Origin: Diploptera punctata
Lineage: Eukaryota > Arthropoda > Insecta > Blattodea > Blaberidae
Length of the DNA stretch: 64,000 nt
Assembly (NCBI GenBank): GCA_030220185.1
Contig: JASPKZ010000422.1
Location: 1,616,001 to 1,680,000, forward strand
Reading direction: 5' to 3'
Shown here: positions 21,940 to 32,650 of the stretch, in pieces
Numbering within the stretch: the stretch's first letter is position 1
How the letters are laid out: each line of letters starts with the position of its first letter
The notes under the pieces: model-generated
The model's database searches: none
The model's input: the letters and a program-made list of their open reading frames with translations, nothing else
What the model was told of the DNA's origin: nothing
Position numbers and translations under genes: made by a program

Positions 21940-22535
21940 ATATGGAGGCATTTAGGTCACGCCAGCATGCACTTGAAATGTTTGTTCAAAAATCCTCGCA
22001 TCATATTCAGTGTTTACTTTTACTACTTGTGCTGATCCCGAATGCCCCCACCCTTAAATGGTAGGTAGAAACCATACCTTTTGGTTCGGTGGACCGTGAG
22101 AGGATTTTATAATCTTCACTTCGGGTCAAAGTTTGCATGTTTTGTTTTGCGCCGTATTAAGTGTTAGTCTTGGCATACTAACGCAAATCCAAGCAAATTC
22201 GCAACAGTGCATATACTTAGTTCTACTGGAGGGAGGTGTTATAACTCCTACAATAGTGGGAGGATAAAATATATAGTGGTTCGGAGAATGACACCGTACG
22301 ATAGGCTACTCGTAAGTCCTAGCATGCAATTCATTACTATTTTCCGTCATAAGATTCCGCCCTAGACAAATAATGACTTCAATATGTTCGATTTTCAAGT
22401 TATACTCACTTCGGGAGACAATTTTATGTGGGTGACCATTTTATATTGTTACAGAGGGTATATATGGAGAACATAATGTGTACATACATATGTTGAGATA
22501 AACCTTATTTGGTGATAATTAATAATTATGACACT
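21940..22535. other. No gene recognised
   Basis: Unassigned sequence. Confidence 0.4.
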
Positions 22536-22539
22536 ATAT

Positions 22540-22812
22540 CCATCCATCCATTTCACTGCAGTCATAGTTTTTTCATGCTGTGATTTGCAGCTTCACTAGG
22601 GAATTGTATGTTGGTAGCTTCCCGTTGCTTTCCATACTGGTGAAGGACGATGATGATGGCCGAATGATTTTCGGGGACCGTTGGACCCTAAGCTTCCTGA
22701 CATTTGTCTTACCCCGAAGAAACCTCACCTAGGAGCCTGTCCCGACCGAGAATCGAACCCGGATCCGCTGCGTGACAAGGCAACACGCTACCTCGAGACC
22801 ACAGCGGTGGAC
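22540..22812 (-). mobile_element. tRNA-Asp-like SINE, type-A tail, internal deletion
   Basis: Head at the right end with box B on the minus strand (GGTTCGATTCTC). The tail lacks the CTGCCCTCGGGCAGAATTAC segment. ATGACACTATAT before and ATGGCACTATAT after form the target-site duplication. Confidence 0.88.
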
Positions 22813-22814
22813 TA

Positions 22815-24090
22815 TGGCACTATATGGTTGTATGAATTTTATTTTATATATCGTTTATATAAAAAAAGGTTCCTACGTTAGCAATGAAATCAATTTTAAA
22901 AATTCACTACACACACCATAGAAGATGTGTTTATTTAATATTATACTCGTTTAAATCGAAATTAAAAATGACCCATTTGTCTAATAATTTTTTTCTCTCC
23001 AGACACGAATTCAAATGAAAACGTTTTGATGTGCCGAAGTACAGTGAGCCATGCATTATGTCGGTTGTGATTACTTTTTGTAGCAGGCAGCATTCCTGGA
23101 TCATTACCAACATAACTTAACCTAACTAACTGCATTCCTCCGTGTTTAGAGTTAGAAAATATTATGCTATGCTTTACAATGCCAAATGCAACCCTACAGC
23201 TAACATAATCATTGTTATTGGATTAAATGCTTTGCTGAGATGACTTCACATACTAAGGATCAGAAAATTAGGAGGTATAACGAAATACAATATAAAATGC
23301 ACTCATCACTAAACAGAGGAATTATATGAAGATAATTTTACCAACATATGATATAAAAATTATAAAGCTACTATTTTCTTATTTATAAATACAGGAGTAC
23401 AGCTGACAAAAATGAAAATGGTCGCATTCTTCAAAATTAAGGTTCGTTCCCGTGGTGTTTCCGCTACTGCTCGGATAAAGCGATGTTACATGTTGTTGGA
23501 CCTCGGCCTGATGGTGATGTTTACAGTTATATTGGAAAGGAACTGCATTGTAGTATTACAGCTTAGTTGTAACGTTATTCATGTGGTTCTGCGTTCGAAC
23601 GCGACAAAATGTTTTTTATTAAAAATAACAATTCCTCCTATCTGCATTACGTCTGTTTTAGTAATCAACACAAGGTTAATACGTTTATTATACTCTGGCC
23701 TTAACATTATCTATATTTATATTATGGGCGTAATCAGGAAGGGATAAAGTTTTGTTTTCAACAAAAATATATTTCATGGCATAAACCGAAGAAATGCCCT
23801 GGTGTATTGTTGGCTACTTACTAAGCTTGTTGTCATGAATCGAAAGTTGGCATTCCCACACCTAACTGGTTACTTTGCAAACGAAAGTCCTAGACAAATA
23901 AAAGAAAACGCAGTAGCTACTGAATTGAATATTTCATAACGTGTGCGGCAAGTAAAATGCTTATGTCTTTCAACTGTTCCTCTCTCATACTAATAATTTT
24001 ATATTAAATATTTTAATTTATTACATTTTAATGAATATTAATGCCCATTGTCCAAAAATATCCTGCTGTGTACGTCTGAATAACCGCTAT
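22815..24090. other. No gene recognised
   Basis: A 111-codon plus frame at 23412-23747 begins KMVAFFKIKVRSRG but matches no family I know, and its second half is hydrophobic AT-driven sequence. A minus frame at 22931-23113 is likewise unsupported. Confidence 0.4.
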
Positions 24091-24100
24091 GTTGATGTAA

Positions 24101-24103
<3 letters not shown>

Positions 24104-24157
<54 letters not shown>

Positions 24158-24166
24158 CGCGCTCGC
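24104..24166. repeat. Compound microsatellite (AT)n(GT)n(GC)n
   Basis: About 17 AT units pass directly into nine GT units and a GCGCGCTCGCGC end. Confidence 0.95.
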
Positions 24167-24454
24167 GCATATATGTAATTTTAGAAAATAGTTCCTTCAT
24201 AATATGTTTCATAATTTCCATATTTTCACATTTTGTTATTATGATTTCATACCTTGGTATACTTTTCTTTTCGATGTTTTTTTTGTTTACTTTTATGTAC
24301 GGTATTTTTCAACGATATTTAATTATAAAAGCCAAACAAGATGCAAAACATAATAACCAAAACAAATGTCCTTCCATAAATAATAGCACTAACAAAATTT
24401 CGATTTTTCCCCAAAATATTGTGAAATATTATTTTGAGTTCTCATTCGATCCTC

Positions 24455-24828
24455 CATCGCGTGACAGGCCTAGAAGGCCCTTGTTCATCTAGCCCAAGGT
24501 TGTTAATAAGTATTCACTAGGTGGTCCCCGTGGCAGCCTATCCGACGTAGGATTGAATAGGAAGGGAGGGGGTTATTTTCACACTAAGTAAGCACTTATT
24601 ACCAGGTCTGATCTAGGTAGTATTAGGGTGACGTCAGCATGTCGAGTCCTCAGCCGTTATAGCTGTTCTTCTCAACTACTCAATGTAGCTACCCAAATTC
24701 CTTACCATACAATGTGCACGTCCCACATTGGTCGAAATTCCACGAGAAATTTTCATGACTCATGAGGACTCGAAGTCCTATAGCTCGGCACCATGCCTCA
24801 AACCGCTTGGCTATGACGCGGGACGCCC
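24455..24828 (-). mobile_element. SINE with Ser/Leu-tRNA-like head, copy 3
   Basis: The head on the minus strand is GCGTCATAGCCAAGCGGTTT; the tail end is CAAGGGCCTTCTAGGCCTGT. CATTCGATCCT and CATTCGATTCT flank it as a probable target duplication. It is about 50 bp longer than copy 2 near the tail (24510-24600). Confidence 0.78.
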
Positions 24829-24999
24829 CATTCGATTCTACACGCCATTAAATGTGAATTTTCTTTGTTTCAATACTCTCTGACTAATAGTTTAAAACAT
24901 CGTGTTTTATATAATTGCCCCCCTCCACTCTTCAAGGCATCACCTTAGACGATTCCATATATCACTCTTTGTTAGAGCAGTATAACAATATAATTTATT

Positions 25000-25652
25000 T
25001 ATTTTGTGGCGCATAAAATATCGAACTTTTATCTAAACTATTAACTCATGCCCCAAATGGGAGTCAATGGCCAATCACGTTCAATGAATTTTCTTTTACA
25101 ACCAATCACAGTCGTGTTTCACCTCGATAATTATAGAATTTTGATTATTAAAATAAAGAAAACTCCTCTTTTTTTAATATTCTGAACAGGTTAGAGCATT
25201 ATTTTGCATGCTGACTCTCTAACAAATACGTTGAATATAACAAATAATGAACTGATTCCTTCAATCTACACATTTGATAATTGTGTTTTTAAATACTGAT
25301 TTTACTGAGTTGTTTCCGAAAAAAAAATTAATAACCTATAATGTTGGTTATAATTATACAGTCTGATGTGTTTCATTTTTCTCCGCTAGGGTGCAATTTT
25401 GCGATCCTATTTGGCAATAAATAGTATCAAGTTGCGGGTGATGAACAAATGGAACTTAATAAAAAATTTGTCATTTGTTTTGAAACATAGCCGTTTACAT
25501 TACATATATGTATAAATATTTTAAAATAACTAAATTTAAATAATGGTTTGTGAGTAAACAGCTTAATTTTATTCGTTAAATAGTCCCAACAAATGCCACT
25601 CTTGATTTCCAAATCTTCTAGATAATTTGGAAATCACTCGTGACATAACTTT
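25000..25652 (+). mobile_element. TIR element (CATAAGTAATGCCACGAG family), copy 1
   Basis: Shares TTAACTCATGCCCCAAATGG, AACCAATCACAGTCGTGTTT, the TTTGGCAATAAATAGTAT block and the end CCACTCTTGATTTCCAAAT..CTCGTGACATAACTT with copies at 58741, 61454 and 62150. The 5' terminus is decayed. Non-coding. Confidence 0.75.
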
Positions 25653-25659
25653 TTTCACA

Positions 25660-26440
25660 GTTTTCGAGATATCTCCCTTTACACGCTCCTGAGATTTTCA
25701 AATTTGTCTTTTATAGTAACCAAAGAACAATATGACATTACCGTTGAACAGTTTGTGATGCACAGTGCAGTTTACTTGTTTTGGAGAGAGGAAGAAGTGA
25801 GCACTTGCCGGAACACGGCATGCGATTATTGCCAAGGTCACAGTTACAGTAATAAGGTGAAAGTTGTGTTAGTTATACAACAGCTATAACATCTCTTTGT
25901 TTTCAGTATCACAGTGCTTTACAGATACAGTAGACACTTTAACTTATTAACAATGTTAATACTTAAAAATCCTTTGGAAACCTTGTGTTCCCTGCCGTAG
26001 ATTGCCGACTTAATTATACAATCTCACATTTTAAGTAACAGATCTCTAAAGAAAAAAAAAAGTCTGTCATTTCACGCCTTTATTTGCATTGCAACTTACA
26101 TATCCTGAGTTGGTAAATTGCCTATTTAAAGAATAGTAACCTAATCGTGAATGAGCCTATATGAATCAGTAAGTTCAACTGGATTGCTTTTATATAAAAT
26201 GAACCAAGCACCAAACTAGTGAAACTGAGAAAAAGCGTTTCTAATATATCTTCATTTTAAAAGGGAGCTCACAGTCAGACTACAATGACCATAGCACCAA
26301 CGAAGAAGAATACATCTTCATTAAATGATATTAAGCATTTTTAAACGTAATTACAGTGACATACAGTATATATTAATACATTCAATAAATATATGCCATA
26401 TTAAAATTTTAATTAATATAATTATAAAAAAGGCTATAGA
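25660..26440. other. No gene recognised
   Basis: Short plus frames (25704-25889, 26325-26531) lack motifs. Confidence 0.4.
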
Positions 26441-26445
26441 AAATA

Positions 26446-26755
26446 TCCATCCATCCATAGTAATACTGCCCGAGGTCAGGTCTTTCACTGCAATCATAGC
26501 ATTTTCATGCTATGTTTTGCAGCTTTACTAGGGAATTATTAGTGTTGTAGCTTCCCGTTGCTTTCTACACCGGTGAAGGATGATGATGATCGGATGATTT
26601 TCGGGGACCATTGGGCCCTAAGCTCCCTGGCATTTGTCTTACAGATGAGGAAAAACCCCGAAAAAACCTCACCCAGGAGCCTGTCCCGACCGGGAATCAA
26701 ACCCGGGCCCTTGCATTACAAGGCATCACGCTACCTCGAGACCACAGCGGTGGAC
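26446..26755 (-). mobile_element. tRNA-Asp-like SINE, type-A tail
   Basis: Near full length. The tail CCATCCATAGTAATACTGCC is at the left and the head GAGGTAGCGTGATGCCTTGT (minus) at the right. Box B on the minus strand is GGTTTGATTCCC. The frame at 26558-26812 is an artefact of this SINE. Confidence 0.88.
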
Positions 26756-26820
26756 AGTAGTTATATAAAGGTTATTAATTTGAGTGCTCAGTGTATATTT
26801 TATTTGTTTTGATATTTATG

Positions 26821-26848
26821 TTTTGTTTCTTTTTTGTTTCAGGTGAGT
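26821..26848 (+). promoter_or_regulatory. Candidate recursive (zero-exon) splice site
   Basis: A strong pyrimidine run (26821-26840) ends in CAG at 26842, and GTGAGT begins at 26843. Same plus-strand orientation as the candidate at 4785, 22 kb upstream. Sequence match only. Confidence 0.35.
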
Positions 26849-26849
26849 A

Positions 26850-27155
26850 CCTTATTGCAGTAGTCTAAGACGACATTCTGTATGGTGAGTGCTGCATAAT
26901 TGTTTATATATCTTTATAGAAAATATAAATAACTTAAATTCAATTGCGGGTGCTTGGTATATTTTATGTAAAAGGCGTCCAACTTATCTATCAAAACCTA
27001 TTGGTCTCGATGGAATAATAGGTCCCATGCTCGCATTTGATTCCGAAGTTCTGTAGATTCAAAGGCGGCCAAGATATTTTGTTTTCAGAACTAAATTTTC
27101 TTCAAAAAAATACTATAGCTATTCTTGGGTCCTTTGTCGCACTTTTACATTATAT
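26850..27155. other. No gene recognised
   Basis: AT-rich with an (AT)n stretch running into the Helitron start. Confidence 0.4.
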
Positions 27156-27568
27156 ATATATCTTAATATATAAAAATTACGTGTCACGTTGTTTGTCCGC
27201 GATGGAATCCTAAATTACTAAACCGATTTTAATAAAATTTTGCACACTGTGTGCAGTTTGATCCAACTCGAGACTTAGTGAAGTTTATAACTAAATTTAT
27301 AGTCGCATTATTTTTATTGCAAATTATTTGTTTATTATTTAACAAAGAGTTATAATTATCTGTGAGTTCCATACGATTCTAACAGATGACCGTGTAAGGT
27401 AATTGGTTTATTATTTAACCAGGTGGCTGTGTTTTTTATTGCAACCGCGAATTTCAATTAAATTACAAATATTGATTATTTCATAATTTAAGTGTTTGTG
27501 TTTATTTGATTTTCAATATATTTTATTAATTATATTAATTTCGTGTGTAAGTATTAGTTTTAAGTAAT

Positions 27569-27757
27569 CTGGCTGAAAGAGAGCAACTTCATTTAAATTT
27601 AACTGGACCGAGAAGACACATTGAACAATATGGCGAATCAGTTCTAGAGACCATGAATGATAAGATATCAAGTGAACTTTCGCAAATTGGTATAAGCCTT
27701 TGTGACATAAATCTTACATTTAAGAAGAATGTCAATTTAAAACATATGAAGGAATAA
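27569..27757 (+). pseudogene. Open coding scrap inside the Helitron, unknown
   Basis: A 62-codon stop-free segment, LAEREQLHLNLTGPRRHIEQ.. to NVNLKHMKE, ends at TAA 27755-27757. The charged, non-repetitive composition suggests former coding sequence. I do not recognise it; it may be the N-terminal part of the gag-like fragment that follows after frameshifts. Confidence 0.3.
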
Positions 27758-27809
27758 CAGAACTGTAAGTAAGTCTGTTAGTTATAATAATATGCCTAAT
27801 ATTACAGAA

Positions 27810-28205
27810 ACAATCTCCATGCCTCTATTAAATGAAAAACAAGATGACTATAATATATCACAAGATGATATTACTATATAGAGACTTCTTGATGATGATG
27901 ATGATGAGAATCCAAACTGCCAACAAGTTCGTAGAAAAAAACGAAAGTATAATGAAATCAGCAAGCCTCCTCAAAATATTCCATCAATAAATGTATATAA
28001 TCATTATGATACACTTATGGATGATACTGAGAATGCAGACAACATAAATTCATCTCAATCAACAAAACCACTTCCACATTTACCACCACCCATATTTATA
28101 CCGGGTGTAGTTAACATACCAGAACTAAAAAATAGTGTAAAACAAAAACTTTCTGATTTAGATTTCTCACTTAGTTTACTACAACATAATTTAACGTATA
28201 TCTTA
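27810..28205 (+). pseudogene. Gag-like (LINE ORF1-type) fragment carried by the Helitron
   Basis: One frame, interrupted by TAG at 27879, reads an acidic run (five Asp), VRRKKRKYNE, NIPSINVYNHYDTLMDD and then PLPHLPPPIFIPGVVNIPEL, ending near LSLLQHNLTYI. The PPPIFIPGVxNIxEL stretch following an NRFxxL-like segment resembles the N-terminal part of gag-like ORF1 proteins of Jockey-type LINEs, just before their RNA-binding domain. That assignment rests on motif memory and is tentative. The frame then runs into Helitron terminator sequence (ATATRGRDF). The domain is cut off, so it is not functional. Confidence 0.45.
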
Positions 28206-28414
28206 GCCACAGCAACGCGTGGCCGGGACTTCTATATATATAAAACAAAGTCGGATTAGTTACACTATTTGTAACTCAAGAACGGCTGGACCGATTTTTA
28301 TGATCTTTGATTTGTTGGATTTGTTTCCGCCCCGAATAGCAGATAACTATTAAAACATCGGAAAAATTAACGTAAAAATATCTGAAGGCGATACGACGTT
28401 CGCCGGGCCAGCTA

Positions 28415-28415
<1 letters not shown>

Positions 28416-28458
<43 letters not shown>
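28416..28458. repeat. (AT)n microsatellite
   Basis: About 21 AT units between the Helitron end and a SINE tail. Confidence 0.95.
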
Positions 28459-28460
<2 letters not shown>

Positions 28461-28580
28461 ATCCATCCATAGTAATTCTGCCCGAGGGCAGGTCCTTCAG
28501 TGCAATCATAGCATTTTCATACTATGCTTTGCAGCTTTACTAGGGAATTATAGATGTGGTAACTTCGCGTTGCTTTCCAC
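28459..28580 (-). mobile_element. SINE type-A tail only
   Basis: CCATCCATAGTAATTCTGCC to CGTTGCTTTCCACA, the 3' half of the tRNA-Asp-like SINE; head missing, as in 5'-truncated retrotransposition. Confidence 0.85.
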
Positions 28581-28594
28581 AATATATATAATCT

Positions 28595-29110
28595 CAAGCT
28601 ATGGCAATGTGCGGAGAAAAACCAATGAGGATTAAAATAAAATTGGATCGAAATATTATCAAACAAGTATCCGCATTCAATTACCTCGGACATTTAATTT
28701 GTAGATCATAAAATTATTTAAAACAGAGTTCAAATTACAGAAATATAATAAGATGAATGGAATCATTCAACGTCAGTTTGGAGTAACATACGTCCATAGA
28801 AACTAAATTACGATTACACAATATAACAGCAAAATCTCCATAAAATGTAGTAATTCAAATTTAATTTTAGGTTCTAGACAAAACAGAACTGTAAGTTGCG
28901 CAGATGAGATTGTTGCATCCCCATTCAGGTCTAAGTCGATGGGATAAAAAATGAAATGTTAACATTCGCGGAAGGCTGAAAGTTCACAACATAGTAGAAG
29001 TCACCCAAAAATACCAAAATAATTATTTGAATCACCTCCACGGAATGAATGTTTGCCAAAACCCCTAAATGACACAGAAACAGATGAGAACGTACACTAC
29101 GATGTATAAA
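28595..29110 (+). pseudogene. LINE RT C-terminal fragment, heavily broken
   Basis: Short frames in series match the region after the RT palm: MAMCGEKPMRIKIKLDRNII, VSAFNYLGHLICRS, TKLRLHNITA, then RGRLKVHNIVEVTQKYQNNY and LNHLHGMN. The family has KTKVMAFxGKxPxRxKI, FNYLG, TRLKVYNTLA, and EILEELKVxxVxEKIxxYxxNWxxHxxRM. Most of the middle is deleted and many stops are present. Confidence 0.65.
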
Positions 29111-29189
29111 TGGAGAATATCTTGAGATACGGGAACCGAGTCTAAACTTAAATGTTAATGATATGATCTCAAGTCTCCATAAATCCTCT

Positions 29190-29398
29190 GAACAAAATTG
29201 TACATCGACTTGTACACGTGAAGAGGATGAATGAAGATAGATTGCTAATCAGGAGTTTGGAGCGGTTTCCAAAAGAAAAGAAGAGGGAATTATGAATTTC
29301 ACAAAGGAGATGGGACCGCAGGATGGTGACTGGAAGGATAGAGATAAATGGAGGAAGAGAATCAAAACTTAATATTGAGCACAGGAAGGCGTTGTAAC
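29190..29398 (+). pseudogene. LINE C-terminal fragment, second type
   Basis: One frame with a single TGA gives LVHVKRMNEDRLLIRSLERF, PKEKKREL, then RRWDRRMVTGRIE. This matches the GHVxRMxxxRLxxxxLEWxPxGxRxRGRPxxRW C-terminus of non-LTR retrotransposons. It is adjacent to the histone-like fragment. Confidence 0.55.
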
Positions 29399-29484
29399 AT
29401 TTAAAACCGGTTAAAAAAACCACATTTTGTCGACACTTTTATGCTCTTGCCGAAAAAAAAATGTCGGCTCTTTTATGCTCTTGG

Positions 29485-29622
29485 CTGCACATTCAGTTGG
29501 TGGGTAATGATGCCAGAGATAACAAGAAGACCCGAACCATCCCTAGGGACTTGCAACTTATGATCAGGAACGATGAGGAATTGAACAAGCCTTTGTATGG
29601 AGTTGCCATCGCTCAGGGAGAA
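29485..29622 (+). pseudogene. Histone H2A retro-fragment
   Basis: The plus frame from 29461 contains [20 protein letters not shown], then [20 protein letters not shown] and QG. This corresponds to the H2A histone-fold segment [41 protein letters not shown]. Over these 41 residues I count 8 differences. The upstream residues (SWLHI) retain a trace of YLAAEI. The N-terminal half and the C-terminal tail after IAQG are missing. Several replacements are at positions nearly invariant in H2A (Ala to Asp, His to Asp, Leu to Pro). The absence of flanking histone genes and the location among LINE tails suggest a truncated processed copy. The ATG at 29461 is not the H2A start. Confidence 0.85.
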
Positions 29623-29654
29623 AATTCACTTTTAATTGCGACGCAAATTATCAG

Positions 29655-30415
29655 AGTTGGAAATGAGTGAATTTAAATACAATAGTAACACTTACAGGGG
29701 TGATCTACTTTCTTCTCAGTAAATTTGACTTTACAAAGGAATAAGTAATGCTCTTTAGAAATGAAAGTTATCTCGATAGGTAAGAAAATATAGAAACTGT
29801 AATTTCTATGTTCTTTGAAGAAGTATGCATAAAAATGTATTCTGTCTGCAGTAATGGATTGGAGATTATATGTCCGATAATAAATGAGGCGGGGGTCCAC
29901 ATATGTTTAGTGGGCGGAGCAACATGTGGATGACGTCATGTCTTGCAGTTGTCGTTATCACGCGCGCACAATCAATCACACAGACTGTAAAGTGGTACGT
30001 TTTAAACACATTTTATCAGTTTTATTACCATTCTGTCTTTGTCACTACTCGTAGTTCTACAATGTTTCGTATTCACTGTATGTTGTCAAACTAAGAGTTC
30101 AGTCTTTTCATCTAGTACATAAATATTTTTACTGATAGAATGAAACTTTCCCATAAATATTTAAAGATTTTTCGCAGCATTAATTCCTAATTCGCTCTTT
30201 GGAATTAAATTAAAATTGTTAATATTTTTCTATTTTGCAACCAAATCTTTAGAGGATAAAGTGCAGTACAGTGAACGGCATTAATCAGGTGTTGGTATAA
30301 TATGCTTCAAACGTTAAGCACATTCATTATTTTGTTATCGTAATGTACAAATGATCTCGCATGCAACAGATAGTCGGATAAATATTAAACAATTTTCTTT
30401 TCTTGTGGCATATAT
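29655..30415. other. No gene recognised
   Basis: Short frames on both strands (29673-29900 minus, 29903-30094 plus) show no motif. Confidence 0.4.
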
Positions 30416-30418
30416 GCA

Positions 30419-30905
30419 TTGCAGGGACTCTTGTCGTCCCTACTTCTCTCAAAAAGCGTTAAACTGAAGATATATAAAACTGTTCTTCTCCTAATTACAT
30501 GGATACGAAACGTGGACTCTTACTTTAAAGTAGGAGAAAATATTATGGGTTTTTATAAGAATAGACAGGCAAATAGAGAAGACTTCATAACAGTGAGCTG
30601 TATGATCTTTATAGGAAACTAGATATAGTAAGAACAGTTATGTCTCATGAACTGCGATGGGCAGGACACGTGGCACGAATGGGAAATGAATGAGGGGCAT
30701 GGAAGCTTCATGTAGAAACACCAGAAGGAAAACGCCCAGTTGGTAGACCAAGAATGAGGCGATAATAACATTAACCATGATTTGAGGTAGGTTGATTATA
30801 CAGAAGATGCTTGGAAAACGTTAGCTCAGGATAGGGAAGTATGGAGAGCTTATGTCCGCGCGGCCATATACTTACGGGATCCTTAGAGCCAATGAGTTAG
30901 TTTGT
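30419..30905 (+). pseudogene. LINE RT C-terminal tail (RAGHVARM/GKRPVGRPR type)
   Basis: LLSSLLLSKSVKLKIYKTVL is followed after frameshifts by LRWAGHVARMGNE, ETPEGKRPVGRPRMRR, NINHDLR and WKTLAQDREVWRAYVRAAIY. This is the 3' coding end of the same LINE lineage as 38425, 45480 and 58224. The segment for the RDEQTGEWRKLHN stretch is degraded. Ends with LRDP and stop, then CAATGAGTTAGTT, the lineage's 3' end. Confidence 0.8.
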
Positions 30906-30999
30906 GGCTTAGAGATACATTAAAAAAACAGAATATTTCACTTTCATTACGATAATAGCGATACTGAGCTGTTAACATGAGATGTGAATATTCCTAATG

Positions 31000-31630
31000 G
31001 CTAGAGACACCTCGAAGCCCCCTCTAAGGTCTCTTATTCTTCACGTACAGCATTCCGCAGGTGTGGAATTCATCTCAAGCATGCTCTAAAGGGTTCATAT
31101 ACTTCCGCGAATTATGCTTGCTCTATCTCCATGATCGTAGAAAAAATGCATTATCTTATCCTGCTGTTCAATCTCCTATCCTCCAATCACAATTTGAATA
31201 TGCGATCGCGCTAGAACCTGCAAATTCACATCCCACAGCCAGAACTTCACCATTATTATAATTCCTATACCGTATCCACTGCTAGCATCTCTAATAATAT
31301 TTACTTGATTTATTTTAATTTTAGTTTAATTTGTACGAATATCTACATATATTATAATTGTATTCTATGTTGCGGTAGACTAGAGGTTATGCTCCTTGCC
31401 TCTGGTTCCGAGGGTCGCTGGTTCAAACCCAGCTAGGGTCGATGGATCTCTTTAGGGCGGGAAAATCCAAGGAGCAAGTCCTCCGGGAGGGGTTTTAAGC
31501 CGTGGGTCCCGAGTCTGAAGATTTTTAGATATATATATTAAGATTTTTTTCTGTATTTAATATTTTTCTCTCATTAAGTGGAAAGGAAGGCCTTACGGTC
31601 TACCAGTTTAAATAAATTATTATTATTAAT
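31000..31630 (+). pseudogene. Possible LINE 3' end, interrupted by a SINE
   Basis: A frame at 31061-31261 (WNSSQACSKGFIYFRELCLL) loosely resembles the WNxLPxxIR..F..LK C-terminus of Jockey/CR1-type RTs. The end AAGTGGAAAGGAAGGCCTTA..TAAATAAATTATTATT resembles tails at 33.6 and 37.45 kb. A SINE lies inside at 31370-31530. The tail similarity is clear; the RT assignment is not. Confidence 0.35.
31370..31530 (+). mobile_element. SINE (GAGTCTGAA family), copy 3
   Basis: Head GGTAGACTAGAGGTTATGC, box B GGTTCAAACCCAGC, then AAGTCCTCCGGGAGGGG and GTGGGTCCCGAGTCTGAAG. Confidence 0.8.
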
Positions 31631-31633
31631 TAA

Positions 31634-31955
31634 GTCCCCGTTGTGGTCTCGAGGTAGCGTGCTACCTTGTCACGCAGCGGGCACGGGTTTGATTCCCGAC
31701 CGGGACAGGCTCCTGGGTGAGGTTTTTTTCGGGGTTTTTCCTCACCTGTAAGACAAATGCCAGGAAGCTTAATGCCGAACGGTCCCCGAAAATCATCCGG
31801 CCACCATCCTCATCATTATCATCATCCTTCACCGGTGTGGAAAGCAACGGGAAGCTACCACATCTATAATTCCCTAGTAAAGTTGCAAAGTATAGCATGG
31901 AAATACTATGATTGCAGTAAAAGACCTGCCCTCGGGCAGAATTACTATGGATTGG
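31634..31955 (+). mobile_element. tRNA-Asp-like SINE, type-A tail
   Basis: Full length. Head TGTGGTCTCGAGGTAGCGTG, box B GGTTTGATTCCC, tail GGCAGAATTACTATGGATTG. ATTATTAATTAA on both sides is the target-site duplication. Confidence 0.92.
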
Positions 31956-31959
31956 AATG

Positions 31960-32375
31960 TAATTATTAATTAAATAAGATAATGTAAACGGTGCTTTTCA
32001 CTTGTAGTTTTGTTTATTTATGTCCACTGACAACAAACACCTCGTGGATTTAGTAAAGAGTTTTAATGTTTCCTGAAAGGGAATTTTGTTAATATGTCTT
32101 TAATAAGGTAATCAGTGTAAATGTGTATCTTGCTGACAACACATTAACATAGCACATTTCGTAAATTGAACCGCTAGTTTATTTAAGTGTCATTGTGAAA
32201 GAGGCCTAATTTGATTTGTGACCATGCGAGTTTAAAGCTGTCAGTAAGTTGTATTTATGGGCGAATGGACGTAGTCGTGACAGCGTTTCCTGCTATTAAT
32301 ACACTCCAGTGCCTTGTGCGGACAAAGAACTTCATTATTAATTATTTCTCCACAATGCCACCATTTTCTTACAAG
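31960..32375. other. No gene recognised
   Basis: Unassigned; ends in the CT array. Confidence 0.4.

Positions 32376-32376
<1 letters not shown>

Positions 32377-32428
<52 letters not shown>
32377..32428. repeat. (CT)n microsatellite
   Basis: About 25 CT units. Frames reading Leu-Ser or Arg-Glu runs across it are artefacts. Confidence 0.95.
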
Positions 32429-32433
<5 letters not shown>

Positions 32434-32650
32434 AAGTCCATTCTTCATGACAATTTTTAAAACAGTGAAGAGTATCAGCTGTGATTTATCAAAGTTTCTT
32501 TCATCTGCATTACTGCAATGTTGTAAGGTTAACGAAACAAGGGAAGTGTTTGCAGTTTCTGCCTCAAATTTTGTTGGAACGTATTCTTAACAGTAATTCA
32601 ATAAATATGCCAAATTGTAGGCTTTGAGAGCCGATGTCTTGACTCCTGTT

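Larger units (their letters stand above)
27161..28415 (+). mobile_element. Composite Helitron with internal Helitron-type ends
   Basis: Starts TCTTAATATATAAAAATTAC after A at 27160 and ends GGGCCAGCTAG at 28405-28415 before T at 28416. The 3' end has the expected hairpin (GGCGA 28387-28391 pairing with TCGCC 28400-28404), 8 bases before CTAG. Inside, a first terminator-like stretch AGCAACGCGTGGCCGGGAC (28211-28229) is followed at 28231 by a second start, TCTATATATATAAAAC. It is therefore either a small Helitron (28231-28415) next to a truncated one, or one element that ran through its first terminator. Coding scraps lie between (next two entries). Confidence 0.75.

Noticed and set aside
23412..23747. 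111-codon ORF as a gene
   Set aside because: No recognisable domain, no splice or promoter context, and the second half is AT-driven hydrophobic sequence.
32211..32441. Overlapping ORFs across the CT array
   Set aside because: Ser-Leu and Arg-Glu runs come from translating the microsatellite.
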